A stretch of DNA of 64,000 nt from Spodoptera frugiperda (GCF_023101765.2 NC_064223.1:2294001-2358000), one strand, 5' to 3'; numbered from the stretch's first letter, positions 34,579 to 47,215 are shown. The notes: generated from the letters alone by a model not told the origin. Translations and numbers: made by a program.

Positions 34579-37500
34579 ATGCAAAATAAAATGGGACTAT
34601 GGATGGATGAAGCTCTTGGTCTACGAACATTTGTGCAATTGTTCAACGTACGTAAATGTTTGAGGTCACGCACCAAGGCACCTCGTTTTGTTACGGGCAG
34701 ACCTTCAGTTCTTCCTGCAAAGAAGATATATGTAAACGACATAGATTTCTTTATTAATAACTGTTAATTTAATTCAAATCAGTAATAAAAACTACTAATG
34801 GAAAAAACCCGAACAACAAAATACGTCGTAGACCAAAATAATGCATCAGGACATGCATCTAATCAAATAGAAAGAATTTCTTTTTCAGAGAAAGCATGTA
34901 TAAATGTAAATGTCGACGACATACAACATATCGTGCTAAGATAAAGTCATAACATGTGCGATGAACAACAGAACAAGACAAACATTATAATGAGCTCGAG
35001 AGGTCACATCAGATGAAAGTATCGATAGGGAAGTTTAACAAGCCGTGAAAATAGTAAACACGGGTATCACAATAGACACTGAACACACCGGTATTGTTGC
35101 ACAGGACAATCGTGATCCTACTGAACTTGTTGACGCTATCTCAGAATTTGGAACACAACAAAAAAGTGCTAAACAGATTACTGGAATCAGAGTACGAAGA
35201 AAAGAAACCATACCTTTTTAACCATATTACGTTTCCCACGTGAGACAATGACAGTAGAATCTTTAACCAGATGAATTTCTCAGTATTTCCAATACGCTAT
35301 GGTAACGATCTCACAAGCTGATGTAAGTAGCGAGTGTTAGAAAAAGAATCGTGCAATTGTGCACGCTTCACTCAAGGACGCTCACGCGACGCCACGCCAC
35401 TGTTATTACAGCACTGAAAAGCTTATTAAAATAATGGCCCGATAGCTATGGAATTAGAGATTACAATGAGGAATGCGAACATTCCTGTTCTTGTTGCCAG
35501 GTGCGAGCGGATTCCGATGCGAATGGGAGTCGATCGTTTAAGGAAATTATGTGCTCCTGTGAGAGAAAAATGTCCGGTTATCCTCACGCTATGCCCGCAG
35601 GAATCTCAAGTAATATTTCATTTGATGGATTACAAAGGAATGCTCAGAATGTGAATGCACTTTATAGAAACTAAAACATGAACAAAACATTTTTGTGTTA
35701 TCGGTTGTAATCACAAAGGCTGATAAGAAAAGCGATATCGATGAATCGATAGGTATTGTGTGGCTGCGCTTAGGACGAGTACAGACAATAGTGGAGTGCG
35801 TGCACAATGAAGTAGGCCCTACCGCGGCAAACGAATTCGTATCAGATTACTATAAAATAAAAGGAGCGTAAATATACAGTCCGATAAACAAGCAGAACGG
35901 AGTTAAGGTCGCAAGATGAAAGCTGTTGGAAATACTTGTGAATTGGGGTTTTCGTTGCAAGTAACGACAAGTTAAGTCAGTTAATTTCACAGTTGCTTTC
36001 CTTCGAAGAATGAGTAGAATTCCAAGTACTTTAATTAACATGTCTAATAAAGGGACGAAGCGAAGAGTGGGAGATATGATGAGGAAAAAGAGCATTGAAG
36101 GGAAGGCCTGAATAGTGTTAAGGAGTATGTATCAACATCCTTATCAATAGGATAAGGACGAATGCAGTGATAAAGACGTCGCTTTGTGTTAAATTACGTG
36201 AGAAAAAGCAAATGCTTCAGTGAATACTGATATCATTGTATTCGGAGTTACGTTTAACATATTTAAAGAGATACCGAGTAAAAAATTAATAGGCATTTAT
36301 ACAAAGAAGCTGAGAGTGTACGTGGATGTCGTCACTGCTAACGTGCAGCATAACGTCTTGGGTTCAATGAACACGATAGTGTAATGACAGGTTGCTAGGC
36401 TCACGTCTACCAGTACAATAATAGAGGCAACTTTATAATAGTTGTTGAGAAACGACGCCTTGAAATGTGCACTGGAATATTTTTGATTCATACACTTAGG
36501 CTATGTTATTGAAGAGTGTTGAAACTTGTAAAATCAGTTGGGTATCCCGTAAGGAAAACTTGGATTTAAAAGAAAAATGTTTCCTTACTCAAGGTGTGAT
36601 TAAGATGACTTTAACAGCCCATAACTTAAGCATATACAAAAGATTTTCAATACCAAGCCAATCATTTATATTTTCGTGTATTACTAGTTGCTATTTAAAG
36701 ATATTTGTTCATAAGGTGGCTGACCGCAGGACCAGTTCTCGTCCAGTCACAATGTACTGACGTCACTACCTTAGGTTCGGTAGAGTTAGGTATAGTGACG
36801 TGTCACATGACCCACAGCTGTTATTGCAATTCGCTACGCGATATGTTTAATGCACCAATCTGATTCGAAGGCTGAGATAAGGCTACATTAAACAAGCCAA
36901 GGCTTTTCCAGACGATGAGACAAGTGAACAACAAATATTAGAGCAGGTGTGCTTCAGATTTTCTTTATTTAACACTTATTGTTTCAAACAATAGGATTCG
37001 AATAAATAAATATAAGGAAAAATGTATAGAATAAGGATGTTGCAAATTCTATTAATAATTAATCAATCAGAAACCATTATAAAGATGATCATAAATAATT
37101 GCGTAACGTTTTTTTATTCCATGATTTATTGAGGAACGTAATGGCTATGGAATTCTCTGGGCGATTTCACTAACGCGACAACATAGAAGCATGCAACGAA
37201 GCAATAAACAACACAACCGAACACATCATCAATAAACATCAACCCGATGACAATGATAACGTCCATTACAAGCGATCACTTCTCTAAACTCACTCATTAA
37301 AAGATACTTTCTTTTCATATGGTAAAAGTTCATTAGCCGCTGAGAGAACAATAGACGATTAATAAATACCAGATAATAGTTCTGATCCGATGATTGAACG
37401 CCCACGCGCAGGCGGCGAAAGTGATGGCTGGGTGTCGTATGAGGTAATTGAAATCTCGACCACTGTATTACGTACTATAACACTTACATAGCATAATAGA

Positions 37501-37600
37501 AAAGAAAAAATGCAGCGTAAGATTAGTTTGTTAAGCGCTATTATCGCCGTAACAGATGGATATGATATAGAAGTTACAGTTGATACTATTAAAGATTAGT
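34579..37600 (+). pseudogene. Block of short broken plus-strand coding-like frames
   Basis: Several protein-like open segments follow each other on the plus strand. They are 34579..34767 (62 codons), 34798..34944 (48 residues from ATG), 35039..35221 (60), 35435..35674 (79) and 35668..35871 (67, shifted by one base, overlapping the previous by 7 bases). Further ones are 36202..36384 (60) and 37506..37598 (short, from ATG). Segment 35435..35674 is Cys-rich at its start and then carries GISSNISFDGLQRNAQNVNA. GC content is higher than in neighbouring AT-rich DNA. Each segment alone is within chance, but the same-strand run with adjacent frame slips looks like a decayed multi-gene or long-gene insert. 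No family was recognised and nothing is intact. Confidence 0.3.
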
Positions 37601-37874
37601 TAGACGTAAAAGCCGTTTCAAATAATAATTTCGAAAGTTGATCGAACGACTATTTCTATGCACGAGCACACTCTGACGATTGTTAAGTAAATCGAGCAGA
37701 CAGAGGCGGGGAAATAGTGTAGTAACGTTTCGTATGTGGTATTTAAGACAATAGGGACCTTGAGACGCTGCCATGAATATGTTTCGATCGTCCGGACGCG
37801 AATAACGAAATAAGCAACAACAATAACAAGATATTAGCCAATATACATCCATTTACAGATGAACCAGCCATTAA

Positions 37875-38822
37875 TCCGGCGTCATGGGGTTGGGTCTGTG
37901 CGACCCACCACATTTTATTTCGCTTGTAGTTCGGTTACTATGCGTGTGACGTTGCTGCTCTTCTCAATAGCTGAAGCTGTTGAGTTGTCCTACGCGTCGC
38001 AAGCTACACATAAGTCGTGGCACGGCCGCAGTGGGAGATACAGGTGCACAAAGTTAAAAAAGGTACGTGAGACCCATCCCCGCAGTCGGTGTAACAATTT
38101 CGCGCCATTTTGTATACATATTGTTTAACTTATAATCTGTGTTTTTATCATTTTTATTTTTGATTTTTATTGTTATTTACAATTGTAGCTGGTTATATAT
38201 AGTTCTATGTATTTTATTTGTATTTTTTGTAGGTACTTAGTAAAAATGGACCGTGAAGAGGCTGAACGACAGCGTATTCTGGCAATTTTACAAGAGTCTG
38301 ACTCTGATACTGAGTTGTCAGACCAGGATGTGTGTGACGAAGAAGATCACTTGAGTGAGCGTAGTATTTCAATTGACACAGAACAGGATATCTCAGAGTC
38401 TGATAATGATGATATTCCACTGTCTATTCGATTGCAATATATCTGCGTAGAACATATAGTACCTTTCTGTGCTGACTGTACCAAAGATAATGATTCCAAA
38501 TGATTAATTGTTATATTTATTTAGTTACCTACAAAAAAGTGCTATTAAATGTTAATTAATAATAATATAATTACATTTATGTAGAAGAGAAAATGTTTGT
38601 TGATAATTTTAGTATTTTTTTTAGTTTTATTATATATAATTAAAACATAATATAACATAATATTTGTGTTTTATTTAATCACAAAAATACCCAAAAATAT
38701 AAACATGCATAAAATAGTCTTTGTTATTTATAAATTTATTGAAATAATTTCGACATTATGAACGGGTCGGTGAGACCCACCCCAACGTCCGTGTAACACC
38801 TTTCCACCCCCATGACGCCGGG
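37875..38822 (+). mobile_element. piggyBac-like internal-deletion derivative with TTAA target duplication
   Basis: Flanked by TTAA at 37871..37874 and 38823..38826. The left end TCCGGCGTCATGGGGTTGG is mirrored by the right end CCACCCCCATGACGCCGGG. Each end carries a small hairpin: GGGTCTGTGCGACCC at 37892..37906 and GGGTCGGTGAGACCC at 38764..38778. A further pair of direct subterminal words (GTGAGACCCA..GTGTAACA) sits near 38068 and 38771. At 948 bases it is too short for a full transposase of about 600 codons, so it must have been moved in trans. Confidence 0.88.
38246..38503 (+). pseudogene. Truncated piggyBac transposase frame (85 residues)
   Basis: It starts MDREEAERQRILAILQESDS, the acidic, heptad-poor N-terminus typical of piggyBac-like transposases. 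It continues Glu/Asp/Ser-rich to about residue 60, then changes abruptly to YICVEHIVPFCADCTKDND, which resembles the cysteine-rich C-terminal tail of these enzymes. The DDD catalytic core is missing. I infer that an internal deletion joined the two ends in frame; the product cannot be a working transposase. A TTTTTTGTAG acceptor-like word lies just before the ATG. Confidence 0.75.
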
Positions 38823-39259
38823 TTAATCAAAGGTTTATTGTAAATCTCTTTAATGTCAAATTTCAAGATCATGATTCAGAGAGTTTTTGTGATTTGGAAG
38901 GTGAATCATCTCGGAATCGAAGATGGAACGATTCAAGGTTAGAAATGAATACGTAATAATGTAAACAAATAATTCATAGGTAAATCTCGGTAGCACGATT
39001 GTCGCGTAAGCAATGTTACATGTGCACACGTAATTATTGCATTGTGCGATGTACTTGTACGTATACTGCCGAACTCGTAATACATAGAACCTGCATAACT
39101 TATGCTTATGGAACTGAATAAAATATAATTACAAGAAGCACAAATCAAGTTTACTAATTATGTAGTAAAAGCGACAAGGCCAGTGTTTTTTGCAATTTAA
39201 ATGAGAATATTATTGATGCACATCCATAAATGAAGTGAAGCACCTTGTAGGGCAGGACA

Positions 39260-40364
39260 ATGAGAAAAAATAAATATTCAAGGTGTTGCAAAATTACGTT
39301 GGAGTCGGTGGCCAGGTGGCTCACGAGTCGCCTCGGTGCCAGAGATGACATGCTACTTTCTCTCGACTGGACCAAACGCACCGAACTCTCCAACCCGGAC
39401 GCGCGGCTTTTTGTATTGTTTTTGTTAATGCGATATTATTATTATCGGTGTCCGAAACTGAAAGTTTTAATGTACTATACTTGGTTGTGGAAAATCGAAA
39501 GCAAATTGCCAGATACTTGGATCTCCCATAACATTAAGGTTACATTACCTTTATGGCCGAACACGAACACTTTCATTTTTGGGCCTGATGGCCGATTACA
39601 TCTACAATTTAAGAGCCTAGTACTGGAAATGGCATTATTTTACGACTCAACACTAAATGTTCTGGGGAACAATAAAACGTTTTCTAGTCGTGTGGTTATG
39701 ATATTGTGAACGTACCCTTTCGGAAGGCGGCGGCATTGTGGGAGCATCGACTTCGGTGTAGATGCATAGAGTGGACTTCCTCGACAGCGAATCGCTGGCA
39801 AGACTGCTCGAGCTGGAGCCAGTTGAGAACTTCATGGTTCGGCCGCATCCAGGGGTGGTGGGGAATCAGGTGACGTCTACCTGCACATCAATGTGATGTT
39901 GCCGGCACATCACACAGGTGCGCGCCACCTAGTTCACTGTCCTCGTCAGTTCTCGGTGCTGGCTCAACTTTCGTATCGGGTCGTAGGTGAACCGCTTGCG
40001 CAAGTGACAGCGCGGTGCTCTGCGTTCAAAGTCAGCTGGGTTTACCAAGGTCTCTCCGTTGCCAATGCGGACGGAATTCACGACGACTATAAGCCTGCAA
40101 CAATGGAAAATAATATGAATCACTTTGCGTATTTAGGTAGCTTTGCTTATTACCTCATCTCAGAGGTTATTCCCAAAATCGATAAAATATGCAAGATGTT
40201 TGGTCACAGTAGGTAAAATGTTAAAACCATTTGCAATGGCTATTAAAGATTTTCTATTGACATTAACCACGATAATAGAGGGCGATATAAAAACGATAAT
40301 GGCGGCGAGGATAGCAGTATCGATCACGATATCGATTTATAAATCGATACGCAAATTGTTGTAA
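39260..40364 (+). pseudogene. GC-richer coding-like remnant block right of the piggyBac insertion
   Basis: It opens with a 149-codon frame (39260..39709) containing LLSLDWTKRTELSNPDARLF and VTLPLWPNTNTFIFGPDGRL. Shorter frames follow at 39770..39890, 39893..40216 (107 codons) and 40143..40364 (hydrophobic, with KMLKPFAMAIKDFLLTLTTI). GC content here is clearly above the surroundings. On the minus strand 39653..40123 also has protein-like frames, so strand is not certain. A frame as long as the first is expected less than once by chance in the window. Family unknown. It may belong with the block at 34579..37600, which the piggyBac element interrupts. Confidence 0.33.
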
Positions 40365-41463
40365 TATTATTGATCTAATGTTTAGAAACTATTAAGTTGC
40401 ACAAGTTTGTAAGTGAGTACGGTGTTTTTGTACCAGTTGATTCTCATAGTCTTTTTGCATTGCTCCACTTTTTAATGATGTTTTGAAACTGTACAAGGAC
40501 TCGGGTAATTTAGATAAGCTGGATCGATACATCGATGGATGGATCGAATCAATTAAGTGGAGATCTTGCGATCGATATGAGAGGCATTGTGTGCAATTGT
40601 TGCAGCGGTCGTAAAGGTGAACTATGTTGATGATTTCATTGTGTTCTGTATTTTAATATAGATTGATCGAGCCGTGATAAATTTTATTACTAAAGCCGAC
40701 CATTCTATTAATGAAATGTCCTTGGTTGAGCCTATTAAAATTTGTTCAGTAAATAATGAAAGCCTCTTATTGAAATATTGTGATGTTAGGAAATTATTTG
40801 CGTTAAAATTTTAATCTGATCTTCACTGACTGACCTAATCTGATCAGATGTCAGCTCCAGTAGTTGCGAAATACTATGAAAATTCCACATACAAGTTAAT
40901 CTTATCACATCAATAAGTCAGGAATTTGGAGTACTATTGAAATGATAAGAACTCGAGATTCTTCTGGTGTTATCAGCAAAATTTCGCTTTCATCATAGTA
41001 ACATGATTGGGTACTCATTCTCATCGAATTTTGTTATGTTTATAGGGTTTATATTATAAAGGTGGGTATCATTACTTTTGACGCAAAAATTACTTCAAAG
41101 AATTTGGTGTAGATGAAGAGAATGCTTTGTCTGAAACGGGTCAAACGATTTTCAACTCAGACCAAAAAATTATAAGTCACATTTCTCTTTGTTAACCATT
41201 TCCTTCAAAACATTAAAAACGTTTTAACTGTTACATATATTATGTTCACAATAAACAAATACACATGGTCAATATATTTAACCAGGTCGCTATAGAAATA
41301 TGAGAATTTCTAGTTTAAGCGAAAATTGACTCCAAACAAATATTATTAGAGCATTTATTTGCTTGTTCATTTCCTGGATATGTTTTTATATTGGAAGCCT
41401 AGTTTTCTAATTTTAATTGTGGTTAATGACCGCTTTCATTTCCCAAAGACAAAAGCATGTCTT
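40365..41463. other. AT-rich non-coding stretch
   Basis: No gene seen. A cluster of ATCGAT words (40317..40351 and 40523..40576) includes the palindrome ATCGATTTATAAATCGAT at about 40331..40348. Confidence 0.4.
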
Positions 41464-41618
41464 GATTGCACGGTTGGTGCTGTGGCTGGGCAACCGGCTG
41501 TCGTGCAACGTGTAGTGGGTTCAATTTCTGCAAGGAGCAACTCTTTTGTGATCCCCAAATTGTTGTGTTGGGTCTGGGTGTCATGTGATGTGAACTTATA
41601 TGTTTGTAAAAAGAGTGA
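41464..41618 (+). repeat. tRNA-derived SINE, family B, sense orientation
   Basis: It starts GATTGCACGGTTGGTGCTGT (A-box side) and GGCTGGGCAACCGGCTGTCG. It continues with GTAGTGGGTTCAATTTCTGC (B-box, mutated) and ends CTTATATGTTTGTAAAAAG. This is the only plus-oriented copy in the window. Confidence 0.7.
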
Positions 41619-42090
41619 GGTAATGTTTTTGTTTGAAAGAAAAAAGTGTTAAGAATAAACATTTTTTTAGCAAATGTTTATTTTTATTTTCGATCCCGAA
41701 GGAATTAGCGGAAATCCGAAACCATCTAGAAAGTTCTAAACAAAAAGTATTGAATTAGACTAGCCAAAATGACCCCTAAAAAATTGCCCAAAATTGGCCT
41801 TAATACAAATTGCAAAACGTCAAAAATCCAATGAGAATATTGAAAGAAAGACATTTGTACAAACTGAGAGATATTTCTCAGATCTCAGGCGCCATATTTG
41901 GAAAGCTTAGCTCCCAAAGTGGAGCATGGTAGACATATTTTCTGTATGTCATTGTGTGAAATCATCGAGTTGAACTATTGCACAGTTAGCCTCTAAGTTC
42001 CCAGGCCGCAATTGAGTCATTTACTTAGAAATTGTTGTCTGTCTATATTTGGTACCTAGGATAAATTCTAGTGCGACTTCTTAAGAAGGT

Positions 42091-42240
42091 TGATTTGTCA
42101 TTATGAGTCTTAATTTGTTTGGATTTAGGTTTATGTTTAATTGTTATTGAAAATTGGAAGATGTGGTTGATTTGTCATTATGAGTCTTAATTTGTTTGGA
42201 TTTAGGTTTAAATTTAATTGTTACTGAAAAGTGATCTTTT
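42091..42240 (+). repeat. Two-copy tandem duplication, period 77
   Basis: TGATTTGTCATTATGAGTCT begins at 42091 and again at 42168, and the following about 70 bases match with few differences. No gene overlaps it. It looks like a recent local duplication. Confidence 0.8.
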
Positions 42241-43585
42241 CCCAATAGAGTTGTTTCTTCCATCAAATCTCTGTTGACGTATTTAAGGACGTAATAAAAT
42301 AGTTTATGACCAATTTATAGATGACTAATTTTTATTTTAATCTGGTAGATTATTTTAAAACATTAGACACAAAAAAGAAACAAATATGTGTAATGTTTTA
42401 TACAAATAAATAATAATAAAAGAAGTGCAAGCAAATACGTCATTACTACATATGAATAAGTTACCACTCCTAAAATTTTGCCATTGTAAAAGGTTATTTA
42501 TTATTATTTCAATAAGTATTAATTTTAGCTGGCATACAGAGTATTCTATCGAAGATGTATTGATGGTTATGAGATGCAACTAATGCAACAAAGAATCTTC
42601 GGTAAAGTAAAATACTACAGTAAAGAATAAAGCCTATAGAAATAAATACACAGGTAACAAGGTATGCGCCAGCGCACGACCGCCATATAAAACAGTCTTT
42701 ACCGTAAATACGCCAGTTTCGAACTTCGAACGGTTTAAGGAATTTTAAATAGTACTTACCGAATGGCATGATTCACATTTTGAATCAGAAATCAGAATTA
42801 AGGGATTTTGAACCTTATTCGTAAGTTATTAAGGCTATGTGTATTGTCGTGGTTGTGATTACGATTGTGAACAGTTACGTACTTATGTAATAGGGTTTAT
42901 TTTGAAGCTGATGAAGCAGAGCTACCGGTCAATGACCACAGATCATTACTTAATGAAAATGAAAATAAAAGGCGTTGACTACTACACCAATGTAGTAGCC
43001 AAGATGACTGGACAATGTATGTTTTCAGATGTTAAGTAACATCACTATATACGTTTCCAAACTCTTAATGCATTCAATGAAACTCATTGTTATGATGAGA
43101 ATTCATTAGCTAGTTACTATCACTGAACGAAACACGTTGTAATTCTTAATACGTATTCCTTTCTAATTCTCTGATTGCTTTCCTTTAGACTACCAGCAGC
43201 ATATTTGCATAACAATCTTATCTCCACTTGCATTTAAAATAACTTTTCTAACGTCGAGGAAATTGAAAGAAAACCTACGCAAGATGCTAATCTAAAATGA
43301 GTCGTAATGTCCAATGAATGGAACGATATACGAACTAAATTGGTATGACAGATTTGTGACTTATTACCTTATTAAAATAGATTGCAGTGTGCAGTAATAA
43401 AATATTCGAAAAATATTTTGAGGCTATAAAAGATACTAACGGTGCTCCTAATTAGGTTATAGGTACCGTTGACAATAAATATGACAGTGGTTATGAAATA
43501 GAGTCTTCACCGAATGGTGTTAACTATCCGTCTAATAATGAGTTTAAGTGTCTATAATAATATAATACAACTGTTTGGCAATAAA
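42241..43585. other. Non-coding stretch
   Basis: Only short, unsupported frames on both strands (66-86 codons). No repeat family was recognised. Confidence 0.35.
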
Positions 43586-43813
43586 ATTAGAACTTAAGAC
43601 GAGATATTTACCATGTTTATTAATGTCTATGAGTTTCCGATATTTTGAAAACAGATGAACTGATCAGTTCATCCGTTCATCCACATCAACATCAATAGCA
43701 ACATCCATATCAACACCAGTTCATTCGTGATCATGGCGCTTGCAACAGTGCCGAAATATCGAAAACTCATAGACATTAATAAACATGGTAAATATCCCGT
43801 CTCAAGTTCTAAT
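43586..43813. mobile_element. Foldback element with about 62-base inverted arms
   Basis: The left arm 43586..43648 (GATATTTACCATGTTTATTA, ATGTCTATGAGTTTCCGATA) is mirrored by 43752..43813 with a few mismatches. The loop holds GATGAACTGATCAGTTCATC, itself palindromic, and CATCAACATC-type simple repeats. Diverged copies are at 12285 and 19198. No target-site duplication was established. Confidence 0.7.
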
Positions 43814-43953
43814 GATGGTGTTAGTGACCATGTCAGTTTAAAAACTTATAACAGTTATAACAGTGGCAACATTGGCAACCGATAAACGAAAACAGACAGT
43901 TCAGGGTAACATACACTTCAGGGTATGAGGTGAAACCGTCTTCTAGAACATGA

Positions 43954-44247
43954 ATGGCCCATCTATATCTATGCAAAAAAAACACTGGACACATTAGCAG
44001 GACCATCTTCACTAAAGAATCGAAACGTGTTTTTGTTAGTCTTATTGAAATAAATGGTCTGACTTTGACTAAGAATCTGACAATGAAGTTCCAAAATAAT
44101 AACAATAAAGTAAAAAAAGATAATGAATTAGTAATAACTAAACTAACAGAAATCGAAAACGTTAATAACGTTTCAAATGTAAACACAAGCACTAAAGTCT
44201 TAGAAGAAACAGTATACAGTACAAAAGTAGTAAAAAACGAGAATTGA
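43954..44247 (+). CDS. Unsupported small open frame (97 codons)
   Basis: ATG to TGA, Lys/Asn/Thr/Glu-rich, no signal peptide or motif. The overlapping minus frame (43833..44192) is hydrophobic and longer. It lies directly after the foldback element. I list it only as a candidate; it may be a fragment of a mobile element or chance. Confidence 0.15.
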   Translation: MAHLYLCKKNTGHISRTIFTKESKRVFVSLIEINGLTLTKNLTMKFQNNNNKVKKDNELVITKLTEIENVNNVSNVNTSTKVLEETVYSTKVVKNEN

Positions 44248-46885
44248 ACTGCAGTTGCTAAGTTACCCGTCCTTCACACACTGCGTAGAACAATGCCTTA
44301 CGTATTGTATGAGAACGTTGCGCGTGCGGCGGCTGGCAATTAAACGAACCATATTGACGGTATATTGTGCTGCGTGGGATTTGTAGGCAAATGGGTCACC
44401 GTGGTCACTTGTGGGGATTATGAAATTGTGGTTTGAAGCTGGTGAAATAGTTTAAAAAGACCTTACCATGTTTGAAAAGGCAATTTTTCATTATGCATTT
44501 ATTTTATTAAAATTTAAGTACGCCCGAATACTGTAATGTTACTCGATTTTAAGGTAGGTACTTAATTTAGGTATTGTTCTATCTCTGTCTTTAACACATT
44601 AAATGCCATGTCGGACAATGTTGTCCGATACTAGTAAAGGAATAGCCTTTAACAGTTTTTTGTTCACAATGAAAGGCTTAATAAAGAATTTGTAGTGATA
44701 GAACTATTACTGAGAGCGTCTTAAAATTGCATGACGTTTCATTATTTGACCATTAATTTACCTTAATCAACAAACGAGCTATTTTGGTCCAATAAAACCC
44801 TTTTTAGTTTAGTAAACAATGTTCTCTCAAACCAAACAATACAAAGAAATGTTTCAAAACGTTTACAAACACTTATTACAAGGCCAGTTAATACATTGCT
44901 CTCTATAACTCGATCGATAGTTTATCGCACTATACAACTGTAAGTAACACATACCTCTTGTTAGTACCGTTTGAACGGATTATACAATATGGTAAAAAAT
45001 ATTTAACAAAATACAGAAAACCATGCAACAACCGGTAGTGGCATTACACTGAATATCACAAAATGTTGTCTTAAATGACGGAATTTAACGACTAGATCAA
45101 TCAGGAAAATACATTGAAATGAGATCAAAAACAACATGAATATGCAGATGGTAAAAGAAATAGAGAAGAAATATGAAAGATAGAAGAAGAATACAACACA
45201 GAATATGATAATTTTGAGACAGCTTCGCCCAAAGTGCAAGGCATACCCAAACACTACCTACAGACACATTTTTATGGCACTACGTGACTAAAGAAACACT
45301 GAAACTATGGCTATGATATAACATGTTCCATAAAATATGGCGACAAGTACCTGTAATATTTTCAATAAGATTGAAGAGTTAAATAAATACTATTCAACAC
45401 AAACACTTCCGAATTATTCAATATCCACATTTCCTTTTGTTACCGGATACTGCACTGATACGGTCACGAAATGAACTGAGTCCCGGCCACTGGGCACTTT
45501 ATATAAATATGATAATGTCCCACTTTTTCAGGAAACTGAAGCGTGCACGCAAACCCGTAAAATGCATATTGATTCAATGATTAGTGATTAGCAAGCCGAA
45601 GCGACAGGAAATGTACGCAGTCGCAATTTCTTCACTATTCTGTCGCTCGACTGTCGATTACCATCTCAACGCAGGAAATGAAAAGAAATTATCCACATTT
45701 ATGATGATAAAGATAAGAAATATTTAACCAAATTGCAACTCAAATATTTAAAAACGGTTATTCGTATTCAATGTTTCTGAGAAACGTAAAAAAATTAAAC
45801 AATGTTTAAAAAGTAAGAACAAATACTCGTAAAAGACTTGTAAAACCACACAGTAGCCAATTCGGTAGCAAATTAACTGACAAAAGAAAGTCCAAACAGC
45901 CTGAATACCGACGCGTCTACCGTAAACATTAACTGGATATGCAGATGAGCATAGGTATTTCCTTCTGAAGCTGCAGGTCCACTGGGGCCGAGCGAGCGGC
46001 GAGCGCAACCAATCGGCTGGAACTGCACGCAACGACAACAAATTAATGCTAGCACAACACGCAATGCACGCAACAAAATCAAAATTTGTAGCTTAACGGT
46101 GTCTCAGTCTCAGCACTTACACCATCTCGAGTAATCGCCTTCGACATAAAGTCGAAACTCTCAACGCTTTTAAGGATAAACCGTTCGATTCGTAAATCGA
46201 TATCACCAAGACCATTAAACAAATTCACCATCTCGAATCGTGAAGATTTTAGAAAGATTATTAACGAAGTCTTCGTGTCTTTAAGCGACAAACATTAGCG
46301 AGCTGAGAACTAAAAATAAAACCACGTCAGTGCTGATAAGCCAGTACCGCTTATTTTGAAAACGCCATAAAGTCTGAGTTATATAAAGAGAGAAATGAAT
46401 GATTATGACTGCGTGCTTGAAAAAAACTGCATTGGAAGCGGCTGACCAACATTTGATAATGCCCTTTAACAAGATGGCATCTGGACACGCAACACTGCAG
46501 TAGATCGGGAGCAATTTTCTGGTTAGCTTATTTCTTTCTGAAATGATGCAAAGTGATTGACTGCTCATTTTCTTTGAGACCACGCGGCGACGCGTGACGT
46601 AGCGCCGTTCGGTCTACGTGATATTTTCGTCAAGCCTTACTTAAGCTTCAAGTTCAATGACCACGGAGGTCAGGTGCGAGATAAAAAAAATATCCAGCAG
46701 TTTCCGCAATGTCTAATTTTCGGTCGTAAACATTAATTGAGCTTATTAAAGTGCTCGTGTTCGCTTCGTTCGCGGACTGGACGGAGTGCTTATGATATTT
46801 TCCAATTTACCGGCCGGAATTTATGTGACGGTTGAAATTAAAAGGAATCGGGTCGCATTCCTTATGTAATGTTACATGTACTCGT
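44248..46885. other. Gene-poor stretch with promoter-like words
   Basis: A TATA-like TTTATATAAATAT lies near 45498. A CpG-richer patch with a CCAAT box (GCAACCAATCGG) lies at about 45960..46060, and another CpG-rich patch (GGCGACGCGTGACGTAGCGC) lies near 46585. No coding frame of merit is linked to them; overlapping frames on the minus strand are short. Confidence 0.35.
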
Positions 46886-47215
46886 TCACTTTATCTGATT
46901 ATCTGTTTCGGATGTGAGTTTTGACTTGTCAACACAGTATCTCATTATCGTTGCTCTCATAACTCTGTTACATCTAGTTCCGCAATGAGATCCGTCTCGA
47001 CGGACAACTTGGCGGCATAACTTGACGGCAAAAAACGTCGCCCACGCATTTTGATCCGCATGAATAGCTTCAGTACTGTCAAAGGGACTGCATTCCTCCT
47101 CTGTTGTGTTACAAATTTTACACCCACATTCATTTTCGCAAGGTCCACTGGTAGCCGCACCCGTGCTGTTATCATAAGGTACACTCTTATCATACCCGTA
47201 TAGCTTACAGTTGGA
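46886..47215 (-). CDS. Cysteine-rich open frame, possible exon of a secreted protein
   Basis: Minus frame open for 109 codons from 47215 to TGA 46888..46886, with ten cysteines including CENECGCKICNTTEEEC near 47118..47160, then LCRQVV, SHCGTRC and MRYC. That is about three times the cysteine content random codons would give. It has no ATG at its head, so it would need an upstream exon spliced at TTAG|TCC (47216), whose pyrimidine tract is weak. A competing frame on the same strand starts at ATG 47193 (78 codons, to 46957) at the right distance from the TATA box. Only one of the two can be right. Family not recognised. Confidence 0.3.
   Translation of the reverse strand, partial: SNCKLYGYDKSVPYDNSTGAATSGPCENECGCKICNTTEEECSPFDSTEAIHADQNAWATFFAVKLCRQVVRRDGSHCGTRCNRVMRATIMRYCVDKSKLTSETDNQIK

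Noticed and set aside
41359..41662. 97-codon plus and 79-codon minus frames
   Set aside because: Both are translations of a SINE family B copy.
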